Shown in pieces: positions 25,242 through 33,069 of a stretch of DNA of 40,844 bases (position 1 is the stretch's first letter; each line of letters opens with the position of its first letter). The stretch comes from Phycisphaerae bacterium. Its GTDB lineage: Bacteria; Planctomycetota; Phycisphaerae; Phycisphaerales; UBA1924. The notes under the pieces are model-generated. The model worked only from the letters and a program-made list of their open reading frames with translations. It was not told where the DNA came from and did no database searches. Made by a program: the position numbers and the translations under genes. The DNA lies in NCBI GenBank assembly GCA_030429485.1, contig JAUIFD010000010.1, positions 1 through 40,844 on the forward strand, read 5' to 3'.

Positions 25242-26014
25242 GCGAGTCGAGGCAAGACCCCAACCTGGAGCGAGCGATCGACGCCCTGTTCGATCGCGAG
25301 TTGAGCGAAGCGAGCCAGCGAGAGTTGCTGGGGTCGCTTCGGCGCGATCCTGTCGCGTGCCAGGAGATCGCCGAGACCCGCCGCGCCATGGCCCTGCTCA
25401 ACGACACCGGTGCGTGCCCGGATCTCACCGAGGCGATCCTCGCCAGCGTCAACAACCGTCGTAGGTTCGTCCCCGCGAGCGTCCGCCGTTTCGTGACGAC
25501 GGGGCGCGCGGCGATCGCGGCGGGCATCCTTGCGGCGGTCTCGGGCTACGCCGCCTTCCAGCGCCACGGCCCCGAGACGAGCTTCACTCCCACTGCGGCA
25601 CCCGTGAGCGATCTCGTCGAGAGCGCCCATGCCGACGCGGCTCAGGGGCTTCGGACCGTCGCGGGCATTCTCACCGCCTCGGCAGACTGCGAGCAGGCGC
25701 CTGCGGTGGCTTCGTACGTGCCCAGCGCCTCCGAACTGCGGGCGCTCGAAGCTCGGCTCGTCAGCTCCCAATGGACAGTCGCCCGTGCGGGCTCGCCCAC
25801 GCGGGTCGAAGTACGGACGGTGGCGCTCCCCGCCGATCTGCCGGAGGCGTCTTGCCTAATGCTCGTGGGCGACGCGGCGTGGATGCCGGAGGTGGGCGTG
25901 CTTCCCCTCTGGTCCGATCCGGCGCTGGTCCGTCTGCGATTCCGGTCTCCCGCGCCCGCGGCCCCCGCTGAGTGCTCCATCCTCACGAGGGATCGGGCCG
26001 TTTCTGTGCCGTGA
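25232..26014 (+). CDS. Probable membrane-anchored anti-sigma factor
   Basis: 260 aa from the GTG at 25232, overlapping the end of the sigma gene by 10 bp (a TTG at 25238 is possible). The N-terminal 75 residues are helical, with LERAIDALFDRELSEASQRELLGSLRRDPVACQEI, as in cytoplasmic anti-sigma domains that hold ECF sigma factors. The HxxxCxxC motif of zinc anti-sigma factors is absent. One membrane helix (about residues 90-108, AAIAAGILAAVSGYAAF) follows, then a periplasmic domain with a repeated ALxARL/EVRTVALPADLPEAS pattern. The overlap with the sigma gene and the layout support an anti-sigma role; direct similarity to a named family was not recognised. Confidence 0.75.
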   Translation: MDLSESRQDPNLERAIDALFDRELSEASQRELLGSLRRDPVACQEIAETRRAMALLNDTGACPDLTEAILASVNNRRRFVPASVRRFVTTGRAAIAAGILAAVSGYAAFQRHGPETSFTPTAAPVSDLVESAHADAAQGLRTVAGILTASADCEQAPAVASYVPSASELRALEARLVSSQWTVARAGSPTRVEVRTVALPADLPEASCLMLVGDAAWMPEVGVLPLWSDPALVRLRFRSPAPAAPAECSILTRDRAVSVP

Positions 26015-26051
26015 TTGCCCCCTCGGGCGACTTTGGCGGTATACCCCTGAG

Positions 26052-27590
26052 ATGATGCGGTGGTCGGCCCTGGTTGTGTGGTTGATGGGGTGGTTGGCCC
26101 ACGCCCAGGGACAGACCTCCACGCTTGAGACCGCCCTGTCGATGCCTCCCGGACGCGAGCTCGTGGTGGTCGCGAGCGACGCAGCCCAGCTTCGGCAGAG
26201 CCCGGTCGGGCGCACGATGGTCGACCTGCTGTCGAGCGTCGGCGCGTTCGCGAGCACGGTCGACGCGTTCGACAAGCTGGCCGAGACGCTGGGTGCCGAC
26301 GGGCCCACCGCCTTCGACCTGGTCTTCGGACAGCGGTTCGTCTTCATCGCGGACGGACTGACCGAGGCGCAAGAGCCCGTCTGGGTCATCGCCACTCGCG
26401 TCTCCGCGACAACCGCAAAGCGATTCCGAACAGCGCTCCAGGCGAGCCCGCGCGAGGTGCGGGGCGGACGCCCCTGGCTCACGCTGGAACGCGGGCGCTT
26501 TGAACTCGTCGTGATCGAGGATGCCGCACCGACCAGCGGCGCCACGGTCGTGCTCGGTCCGACCTCGGCTGAGGGCCTGTTCCGGGCGCTGGTCGCGCGC
26601 TTCTCCGGCGAGGCGCCCGAGCACGTGCTCGGCCTCACCGGCGCGGGCGACACGCTGCGTCTCGCGGGAGACGGCAGCGTCGTGGTCGTGTACTCGCCCG
26701 CCGGGCAGATCGCCGGGGAACCCGCGCGGAACGCTGCGTTCGCCGCCTCGCCCGTGGGCGCTCGCCTACGCGTCCGTGCGGCACTCGCGCCCGCGAGCGT
26801 TTGGGCGCCCGAGATCGACGCAGGCGCGATCCCCCTCCGCCCGGCTCCAGAGATCTCCCTCGGCGAGCGCACGCTCGCGTCGATGGTGCTCGCACCGAGC
26901 GCCGATCCGGCTCGGCGGGGGCTGCTCTCCTCGCTGCCCGGCGTGCCGATAGACGCCGCGATGCGTTTGGTCCTGGGCGTGGTGAGCGACCGCGTGGCGC
27001 TCACGCTCGAGGAGCTCCCCTGGCCGAACGAGCACGAGGTCGCGCTCGGCGTCGCGGCGGAGGTGCGTGACCCGCAGAAGGCGGCGCTCGCTGGGGATTC
27101 GATCCTCGCGGGCACGCTCGGGCTGCCCGACTTCCGCGGGATCGCGCCCGAGGCGGAGCGCCGCGGCGCCTGCAACGCGCGCCTCGCCGACGAGTTTGCC
27201 CCATGGCTCGCGTCCGATGTTGCGACCTGGCGGATGCTCCCGCCGAACTCGAAGCGAGGCTCGCTTGTCCATGGGCGCGCCGACCTCGTGGCCCAGGAAG
27301 TCGCGCCGGGTGAACAGTCGCTCTGGATCCTCCGAATGACGGGCGTGGCTGCGGACGCGCCGAGTCCGGAGCGGCTCCTCGCGCCACGCGCGGGCGAGGC
27401 GCGCCGACGCCTGACGACGGGCGCCGCCCGACCGGGCGCGTTCGCCCAGCTCCAAAGGGCGCACGGGCTTCAACCGCCTCCGCTGCTCGAGCGCTTCCAG
27501 CGGGTCGACTGGGATGTTTGGCTCGACGAGGGGCTGATCGTCTCCGAGGTACTGGTCGAGGCCGCGGGGACACCGACCCGCGCGCGGTAG
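26052..27590 (+). CDS. Exported hypothetical protein after the sigma/anti-sigma pair
   Basis: 512 aa. Residues 1-20 (MMRWSALVVWLMGWLAHAQG) are a signal peptide. The next part reads LSMPPGRELVVVASDAAQLRQ, then a helical segment SPVGRTMVDLLSSVGAF and DLVFGQRFVFIADG, repeating strand-helix units of about 100 residues. This layout is reminiscent of DUF3352-type periplasmic proteins, but the likeness is by eye only. No catalytic motif or C-terminal anchor is seen. It lies 37 bp after the anti-sigma gene, so it may be its operon partner or regulatory target. Confidence 0.8.
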   Translation: MMRWSALVVWLMGWLAHAQGQTSTLETALSMPPGRELVVVASDAAQLRQSPVGRTMVDLLSSVGAFASTVDAFDKLAETLGADGPTAFDLVFGQRFVFIADGLTEAQEPVWVIATRVSATTAKRFRTALQASPREVRGGRPWLTLERGRFELVVIEDAAPTSGATVVLGPTSAEGLFRALVARFSGEAPEHVLGLTGAGDTLRLAGDGSVVVVYSPAGQIAGEPARNAAFAASPVGARLRVRAALAPASVWAPEIDAGAIPLRPAPEISLGERTLASMVLAPSADPARRGLLSSLPGVPIDAAMRLVLGVVSDRVALTLEELPWPNEHEVALGVAAEVRDPQKAALAGDSILAGTLGLPDFRGIAPEAERRGACNARLADEFAPWLASDVATWRMLPPNSKRGSLVHGRADLVAQEVAPGEQSLWILRMTGVAADAPSPERLLAPRAGEARRRLTTGAARPGAFAQLQRAHGLQPPPLLERFQRVDWDVWLDEGLIVSEVLVEAAGTPTRAR

Positions 27591-27602
27591 ACTCTCCCTG
27601 GC

Positions 27603-29168
27603 ATGGGCTTACTGCTGGGTATCGACATCGGGACGAGCGCCACGAAGGGCGTGCTGTGCGACCAGCGCGGCGCGGTCGTCGCGGAGGCATCGTCATCGCA
27701 CGAGCTCTCCCGCCCGCGGGCGGGTTGGTCGGAGCAGGAACCCACCCTTTGGTGGCGGGCCACCGTGGATGTGATCAGGGAGGTCATCCGCCTCTCCGGC
27801 GCTCCCGCAGCCGACGTCCAGGCGGTCGGGCTCTCCGGGCAGATGCACGGCTCGGTCTTCCTCTCGCGAGAGGCACTGGCGACCGCCGGGCAACGCGCGC
27901 CGGCCCTTCGCCCCGCCCTGCTCTGGAACGACCAGCGGACCGCTCCCCAGGTCGAGGCGATGCGGGAGCAGCTCGGCTCGGTGCGGCGGTGTGTCGAGCT
28001 CGTCGGCAACGCGCCCGTGACAGGATTCACCCTGCCGAAGATCCTCTGGCTGCGCGAGCATGAACCGGACGTGTTCATGCACCTTGCCGCGGTCTGCTTG
28101 CCCAAGGACTACGTGCGACTGCGTCTGACCGGTCGCCTCGCAACCGATGTGGGCGACGCGGCCGGCACGCTGCTCTTCGACGTCGCGAACAGGCGATGGT
28201 CGGAGGAGACCTTCGCGGCGTTTGAACTCGACCCGCTCCTGATGCCCGAGACGCTCGAATCGGGCACGGTCGCGGGTGAGATCACGCGCTTCGCCGCAGA
28301 AGAGACGGGGCTCGCGCGCGGCACGCCGGTGATTGTCGGATCGGGCGACAACCAGTGCGGCGCGGTCGGCGCAGGGGTCGTCGAGCCGGGGCAGGTGCTC
28401 GCGGCGCTCGGCACCAGCGGGGTGGTCTACGCACACTCCCCGACTTACCGGGCCGATCTCTCGCACGATCCCGACGCGCCGACGGGACGCATCCATGCGA
28501 TGTGCGCCCCCGATGGCACACGAGACAATCCCGGGCATTGGGCGCTGACCGGGTGCATGCTCTCGGCCGCCGGCAGCTTGCAGTGGGCGCGCCACGCGCT
28601 CTTCGGGGGCGCGCCATACGAGCAGTTGCTCGTCGAGGCGTCCGAGACGCCGGTGGGCGCCGAGGGCCTGCTCTTCATGCCGCACCTTTCAGGCGAGCGG
28701 TGCCCGTATCCCGACCCGGCAGCACGCGGCGCATGGATCGGCCTTACCGCGCGCCATGAACGGGCGCACCTCGTGCGCGCGATCCTCGAGGGCGTGGCGA
28801 TGACCATGCGCCAGATACTGGACTTGTTCTGCGCTGCGGGAGTCGAGCCGGAGGTCGTGCGCCTCGGCGGCGGCGGTGCACGGTCGGCGGTGTGGCGGCA
28901 GATACAAGCGGACGCGTACGCGCTCCCGTGTGCGCTGCCCGCGGTCGAACAGGGGCCGGCGCACGGCGCCGCCCTCCTCGCGGGTGTGGGCTCGGGGGTG
29001 TGGGCCTCCGTCGCGGAGGCATGCCGCGACGCGATCACCGTGGCGGAGACGCGAGACCCCGACCCGAACGACGCGCCGATCTATGCCGAACTGCTCGGGA
29101 CCTTTGGCGAGTGCTACACGGCGCTCGCGCCGCGCTTCGCAGAACTCGGACGCATCGGTGGAGCATGA
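27603..29168 (+). CDS. xylB: FGGY-family sugar kinase, xylulokinase-like
   Basis: 521 aa. The N-terminal phosphate-binding segment is LLLGIDIGTSATKGVLCD. GLSGQMHGSVFL and ALLWNDQRT match xylulokinase, where these residues contact the sugar. The catalytic base is probably Asp249 in VGSGDNQCGAVGAGVV. LSGERCPYPDPAARGAWIGL and the later RLGGGGARSAVWRQIQADAYALP are the second FGGY signature region. The expected reaction is ATP-dependent phosphorylation of D-xylulose to xylulose 5-phosphate. No xylA, transporter or regulator is in the window, so the pathway context is missing, and another ketose substrate is possible. Confidence 0.9.
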   Translation: MGLLLGIDIGTSATKGVLCDQRGAVVAEASSSHELSRPRAGWSEQEPTLWWRATVDVIREVIRLSGAPAADVQAVGLSGQMHGSVFLSREALATAGQRAPALRPALLWNDQRTAPQVEAMREQLGSVRRCVELVGNAPVTGFTLPKILWLREHEPDVFMHLAAVCLPKDYVRLRLTGRLATDVGDAAGTLLFDVANRRWSEETFAAFELDPLLMPETLESGTVAGEITRFAAEETGLARGTPVIVGSGDNQCGAVGAGVVEPGQVLAALGTSGVVYAHSPTYRADLSHDPDAPTGRIHAMCAPDGTRDNPGHWALTGCMLSAAGSLQWARHALFGGAPYEQLLVEASETPVGAEGLLFMPHLSGERCPYPDPAARGAWIGLTARHERAHLVRAILEGVAMTMRQILDLFCAAGVEPEVVRLGGGGARSAVWRQIQADAYALPCALPAVEQGPAHGAALLAGVGSGVWASVAEACRDAITVAETRDPDPNDAPIYAELLGTFGECYTALAPRFAELGRIGGA

Positions 29169-29173
29169 CACAA

Positions 29174-29195
29174 GCCCCGAGCAGGCGCCCGGGGC
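29174..29195. other. GC-rich inverted repeat between convergent genes
   Basis: GCCCCG (29174-29179) and CGGGGC (29190-29195) are perfect inverted copies in the 51-bp gap between the kinase and the convergent PEP-CTERM-like gene. It could end transcripts from both sides, although no T-run follows on either strand. Confidence 0.4.
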
Positions 29196-29219
29196 GTGTG
29201 GTGCGCTGATGACAAGTGA

Positions 29220-29918
29220 CTAGCGACGACGCCTCGCGAACCCCGCAAGCCCTAGTGCGCCGATCGCGAGAGAAGCGGGCGACGGCGTCACCCCAACTTC
29301 GACATTGTCGATGCCCCAGGATTCGTCGTCCATGCCCTGCAGCCCGAGGTCGGACCAGACGATGCGGAGGATGTCGGTGTCGGGCGAGACATCGAACTCA
29401 AGGCGGATGTTGCGGTAGATCGAGTCGGCCCAGGTCCCGCCGAGTCCGAGGTTGACGCCGCCTTCATCGGGAACACGAGCGTACGACTGCGGCTCGTTGT
29501 GATTCGAGAACGTCTCGGTGAAGATGTTGACGTTGTCCGCGGCGACGTTCATCGTGTCGGGACCAAACCGGCCGGTGGAGTCCCAAGAGTCGATCACGAA
29601 CAGATCGAACTCGACGTAGAGGCGCCGGTTGTTTGGACCGCCGGTGTCCCCACCGTCCCCACCATCACCGCCGCCCGGCTGACCGCCGTCACCAGGGCCG
29701 ACCGTGTCGTCTTCTGGCATCGGGAGGTAGAGCGAGACGCCGCCGTACGAGTAGCGGCCCATGAACCGGGTGTACGCGGAAGCTGATTCGATCGCCGTAG
29801 GCCCCCACTCGTTCTTGATACCCGGTGACTCGAAATCGTCCTGGAAGATCACGATGTCCGCGTGGGCCATCGGTGCGAGCACACCGGCGGCGAGGACGCT
29901 CATAAGCGTCTTGAGCAT
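29220..29918 (-). CDS. PEP-CTERM-like exported protein with Gly/Asp-rich loop
   Basis: 232 aa from the ATG at 29918, with GAGGGA (29925-29930) 6 nt upstream; the open extension to 29993 lacks a ribosome site. Residues 1-20 (MLKTLMSVLAAGVLAPMAHA) are a signal peptide. DIVIFQDDFESPG starts a LamG/concanavalin-like sandwich, interrupted by a Gly/Asp/Pro-rich loop (nt about 29640-29705) that could be flexible or bind calcium. Body strands include RLYVEFDLFVIDSWDS and NIRLEFDVSPDTDILRIVW. The C-terminus is VTPSPAS, a hydrophobic helix (LAIGALGLAGF) and ARRRR, a PEP-CTERM-like sorting tail. It is convergent with the kinase gene. Probably exported and surface-associated. Confidence 0.84.
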   Translation of the reverse strand: MLKTLMSVLAAGVLAPMAHADIVIFQDDFESPGIKNEWGPTAIESASAYTRFMGRYSYGGVSLYLPMPEDDTVGPGDGGQPGGGDGGDGGDTGGPNNRRLYVEFDLFVIDSWDSTGRFGPDTMNVAADNVNIFTETFSNHNEPQSYARVPDEGGVNLGLGGTWADSIYRNIRLEFDVSPDTDILRIVWSDLGLQGMDDESWGIDNVEVGVTPSPASLAIGALGLAGFARRRR

Positions 29919-29956
29919 GGCTTGTCCCTCTCTTCTCGATGTCCGACTTCGGAGCT

Positions 29957-29976
29957 CGCGGGGATTGCGCCCCGCG
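29957..29976 (-). promoter_or_regulatory. Hairpin in the 5' leader of the PEP-CTERM-like gene
   Basis: CGCGGGG (29957-29963) and CCCCGCG (29970-29976) form a perfect 7-bp stem with a 6-nt loop, about 39 nt before the ATG at 29918. The position in a leader of at most 190 bp suggests an RNA element influencing stability or attenuation. It could equally end ileS-antisense transcription. No known riboswitch was recognised. Confidence 0.4.
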
Positions 29977-30108
29977 GCCACTCGAACATGCATTACACAA
30001 CGAGGGAATCAAGCCACGGAGAAGCCCGCTCGCTCCCAGCGCACGGATAGACGCCCCAAGCCGTACATAGCGACCTCAACTCGTGCGTTTGCGGACCACA
30101 GGCCCGAG

Positions 30109-33003
30109 CTACACGCCCATGGCGTCCGCGCACCGGTCACAGAGCGCGCCGCCGTCCGAGCGTTGGCGGACGGTGCCGTCGCGACGCCAAGAGCGATCGC
30201 AACGCGCAAACCCGTAGGGTTCCTCGCGGAGATCCTCGGCGAGCACTTCCTTCGCGCTTTGGTCGACCCGGAAGCGGCTCACGCCGTGCAGGTCGGCGAG
30301 GTCCGTGGGATCGAAGCGTGAGAGGTCGTCCGCGGGATCGGGCACGACGAGCCCGGCGTCGAGGGCGTTATCGAGCCCGCCCGCTGCACGCCTGCGCTCC
30401 AGGGCGACGAGGGCGGCCTCCCGGGCCTTGAAGACCGAGGGCCACGCCTGGTCGCGCTTGGTGTGGAAGGAGTGAATGAACTTCTCCGCATGCACGCTTG
30501 TGCGCGCATCGCCCGCGTCGATGCCGCGGAGCGCACGCCACGCTTCGTCGGCGGTATGGCACAGGATGGGCGCGATCAGGCGGCAAAGCCCGTCGGCGAC
30601 GTCATAGAGGGCGGCCTGGGTCTGACGGCGGCGCGGCGAATCGGCGCGATCGCAATAGAGACGGTCCTTTACCGCAGCCAAATAGACCGCGCTGAGCGCA
30701 TCGTTGCAAAAGTTGTAGAGATGATGGTGGGCTGCCTTGGTGTCGTACTGCTCGTACGCCTCGATGACGTCGGACGCGACCAGTTCGTACTCGCCGAGGA
30801 TCCACGCGTCGAGCGACGCGGGGTGTGGGGCTTCGGGTCGATCGCGGTTGGGATCGAAATCGGAGAGGTTCGAGAGCATGAAGCGCACGGTGTTGCGCAC
30901 CTTGCGGTAGCTCTCGCCCGCGAGCTTGAAGAACTCGTCGTCGACCTTCATCTCGCCCTCGTACGACAGCGAGGCGACCCACCACCGCACGACATCAGCG
31001 CCGTACTTCTTGAAGAGGTCTTCGACGGTGTCGCCCTTGCTCTTCGAGAGCTTCTTGCCGTCCTTGTCCACCATAAAGCCGTGCGTGAGGACGGACTTGT
31101 AGGGCGGCCGACCGGTCATGCCGAGCGCGCACAGGAGCGAACTCTGGAACCATCCGCGGTGCTGATCGGATCCTTCGAGGTAGACCTCCATGGGGAAGTC
31201 GGCGCCGTCGGAGCGTGCGCGCATCGCGCCGTTCCAGGAGGAGCCGCTCTCGAACCATACATCGAGGATGTCGTACCCCTTCGTGAGGGTCGTCGGATCG
31301 GGGGCCGGTCCGTCGTGCGGTGCGTAGCGCGCGAGCAGGTCGGCCGGCGACATCTGGAACCACGCGTCGGAGCCCTTCTCGCGGACGACCTCGCGGACCG
31401 CGCGCACGGACGCTGCGGTCATGAAGGTCTCGCCCTCGGGCGTCTCGAACGCGGGGATGGCGACGCCCCACGTGCGCTGGCGTGAGATGCACCAATCGGG
31501 GCGCGATTCGAGCATGCCGCGGAGGCGGTTGCGCCCCCAGGCGGGGATGAACTCGACGCGCTCCATCGCGTCGAGCGCGAGCCGACGGAGTGTCTTGCCC
31601 TCGTGGCGCGTGGGCTTGTCGACCGCGACGAACCACTGCTCGGTGCACCGGAAGATCACGGGCGTCTTGGAGCGCCAGTCGTGCGGGTAGGAGTGTGAGA
31701 ATCGCTGCGCGTGGTAGAGGTGCCCGGACTCGGTCAGATGGCGCGTGATCTCTTCGTTGGCTTTCCAGATGTCCATGCCGCGGAGCCACGCGGGCACGGT
31801 CTGGTCGTACGTGCCGTCGCCCTGCACGGGGCAGTAGACGGGGATGCCCTCGCGGACGCCGGTGTTGTAGTCGTCCTGACCGTGCCCGGGCGCGGTGTGG
31901 ACGAGCCCCGTGCCGTCTTCGGTAGTCACGTAGTCCGCCGCGACGATCGACCACGTCTTCGCGGTATCGAGCTCGCGCCCGAGCCCGCACGCGGGCACGT
32001 CGGTGACAAACGGATGGCGATAGCGCAGCCCGAGCAGCGCCTTACCCGGCGCCGTCGCCAGCACCTCGACGTCCTCGGCCTTACCGATCTTCGCGATCGC
32101 TTCGACGAGGTTGGTCGCGAGGACTGTGATGTTGCCATCGATGCGCGCGAGAGCGTACTCGGTGCGCTCGTGCACCGCGACAGCACAGTTGGCGGGGAGC
32201 GTCCAGGGCGTGGTCGTCCAGATCATGAAGCTCGGCGTGGCGTGCAGCTCGCGCTCGTCGCGGGCCACGTCATCGACCCCGAACGCGGCGTAGACCGCGC
32301 CCGCGTCGGCCGCCTCGAAATCGACATAGACCGAGAGGTCCTCGCGGTCCATGTACTCGAGCTCAGCGTCGGCGAGGGCGGTCTCGTTCGCGATCGACCA
32401 ATGCACGGGCTTGAGCGCGCGATAGACCAGGTCCTGCTCGACAAGCTCCGCCAATATCTCGAGCACGCCCGCTTCGTACGAGGGCTGCGTCGTGAGATAG
32501 GGGTTGTCGTAATCCGCGATGGTGAGCAGCCGCTCCATCTGCCCGCGCTGGAGCTTGACCTGCTTCATCGCATAATCGAGGCACGCGCGCCGGATCGCCA
32601 TGCGGCGAGCGTCGGGCTCGAGCGCGTTGAGCTTCTCGACCTTGCCCGACTCAATGAGGTCGGCCATTACCTTGTGCTCGATCGGAAGCCCGTGACAATC
32701 CCACCCGGGCACATACGGCACGTCGAAACCCATCATCGTGCGCGAGCGCACGACGATGTCCTTGAGCGTCTTGTTGAGCACGTGCCCGAGGTGGATTGAG
32801 CCGTTGGCGTAGGGCGGGCCGTCGTGGAAGACCCACCGCTTGCGGTCGGCGCCGAGCGACCGCAGACGCCCGTACAGATCGCCCTCGCCCCACCGCTTGA
32901 TGGAGGCCGGCTCGTTCTGCACCAAGTTCGCCTTCATGGCGAAGTCGGTCTGGGGTAGATTGAGCGTCTTTTTGTAGTTTGGCGCAGCAGCAGCGTCGGA
33001 CAT
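30109..33003 (-). CDS. ileS: Isoleucyl-tRNA synthetase IleS
   Basis: 964 aa. The class I synthetase charges tRNA-Ile with isoleucine. The HIGH motif is HLGH (residues 71-74) in PPYANGSIHLGHVLN; the KMSKS motif is KLSKS (651-655), with Leu replacing Met. The editing (CP1) domain is present, with TTPWTLPANCAVAVH and DGTGLVHTAPGHGQDDY, where the Asp near the end is used in deacylation. The anticodon-binding helical domain follows (LSNLSDFDPN onward). The C-terminal zinc domain has Cys935, Ser938, Cys955 and Cys958, so one of the four usual Cys is Ser. The start ATG follows GAGGTG. The upstream gap is only 66 bp, so no T-box leader fits, and it is probably in one transcript with the upstream genes. 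Confidence 0.96.
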   Translation of the reverse strand: MSDAAAAPNYKKTLNLPQTDFAMKANLVQNEPASIKRWGEGDLYGRLRSLGADRKRWVFHDGPPYANGSIHLGHVLNKTLKDIVVRSRTMMGFDVPYVPGWDCHGLPIEHKVMADLIESGKVEKLNALEPDARRMAIRRACLDYAMKQVKLQRGQMERLLTIADYDNPYLTTQPSYEAGVLEILAELVEQDLVYRALKPVHWSIANETALADAELEYMDREDLSVYVDFEAADAGAVYAAFGVDDVARDERELHATPSFMIWTTTPWTLPANCAVAVHERTEYALARIDGNITVLATNLVEAIAKIGKAEDVEVLATAPGKALLGLRYRHPFVTDVPACGLGRELDTAKTWSIVAADYVTTEDGTGLVHTAPGHGQDDYNTGVREGIPVYCPVQGDGTYDQTVPAWLRGMDIWKANEEITRHLTESGHLYHAQRFSHSYPHDWRSKTPVIFRCTEQWFVAVDKPTRHEGKTLRRLALDAMERVEFIPAWGRNRLRGMLESRPDWCISRQRTWGVAIPAFETPEGETFMTAASVRAVREVVREKGSDAWFQMSPADLLARYAPHDGPAPDPTTLTKGYDILDVWFESGSSWNGAMRARSDGADFPMEVYLEGSDQHRGWFQSSLLCALGMTGRPPYKSVLTHGFMVDKDGKKLSKSKGDTVEDLFKKYGADVVRWWVASLSYEGEMKVDDEFFKLAGESYRKVRNTVRFMLSNLSDFDPNRDRPEAPHPASLDAWILGEYELVASDVIEAYEQYDTKAAHHHLYNFCNDALSAVYLAAVKDRLYCDRADSPRRRQTQAALYDVADGLCRLIAPILCHTADEAWRALRGIDAGDARTSVHAEKFIHSFHTKRDQAWPSVFKAREAALVALERRRAAGGLDNALDAGLVVPDPADDLSRFDPTDLADLHGVSRFRVDQSAKEVLAEDLREEPYGFARCDRSWRRDGTVRQRSDGGALCDRCADAMGV

Positions 33004-33069
33004 GGCACACCTCGGGGCTTGGGGTGATGGTATGGAGGTAGGCGGGAGAGATGGCGCTCCAGCCGGAGG

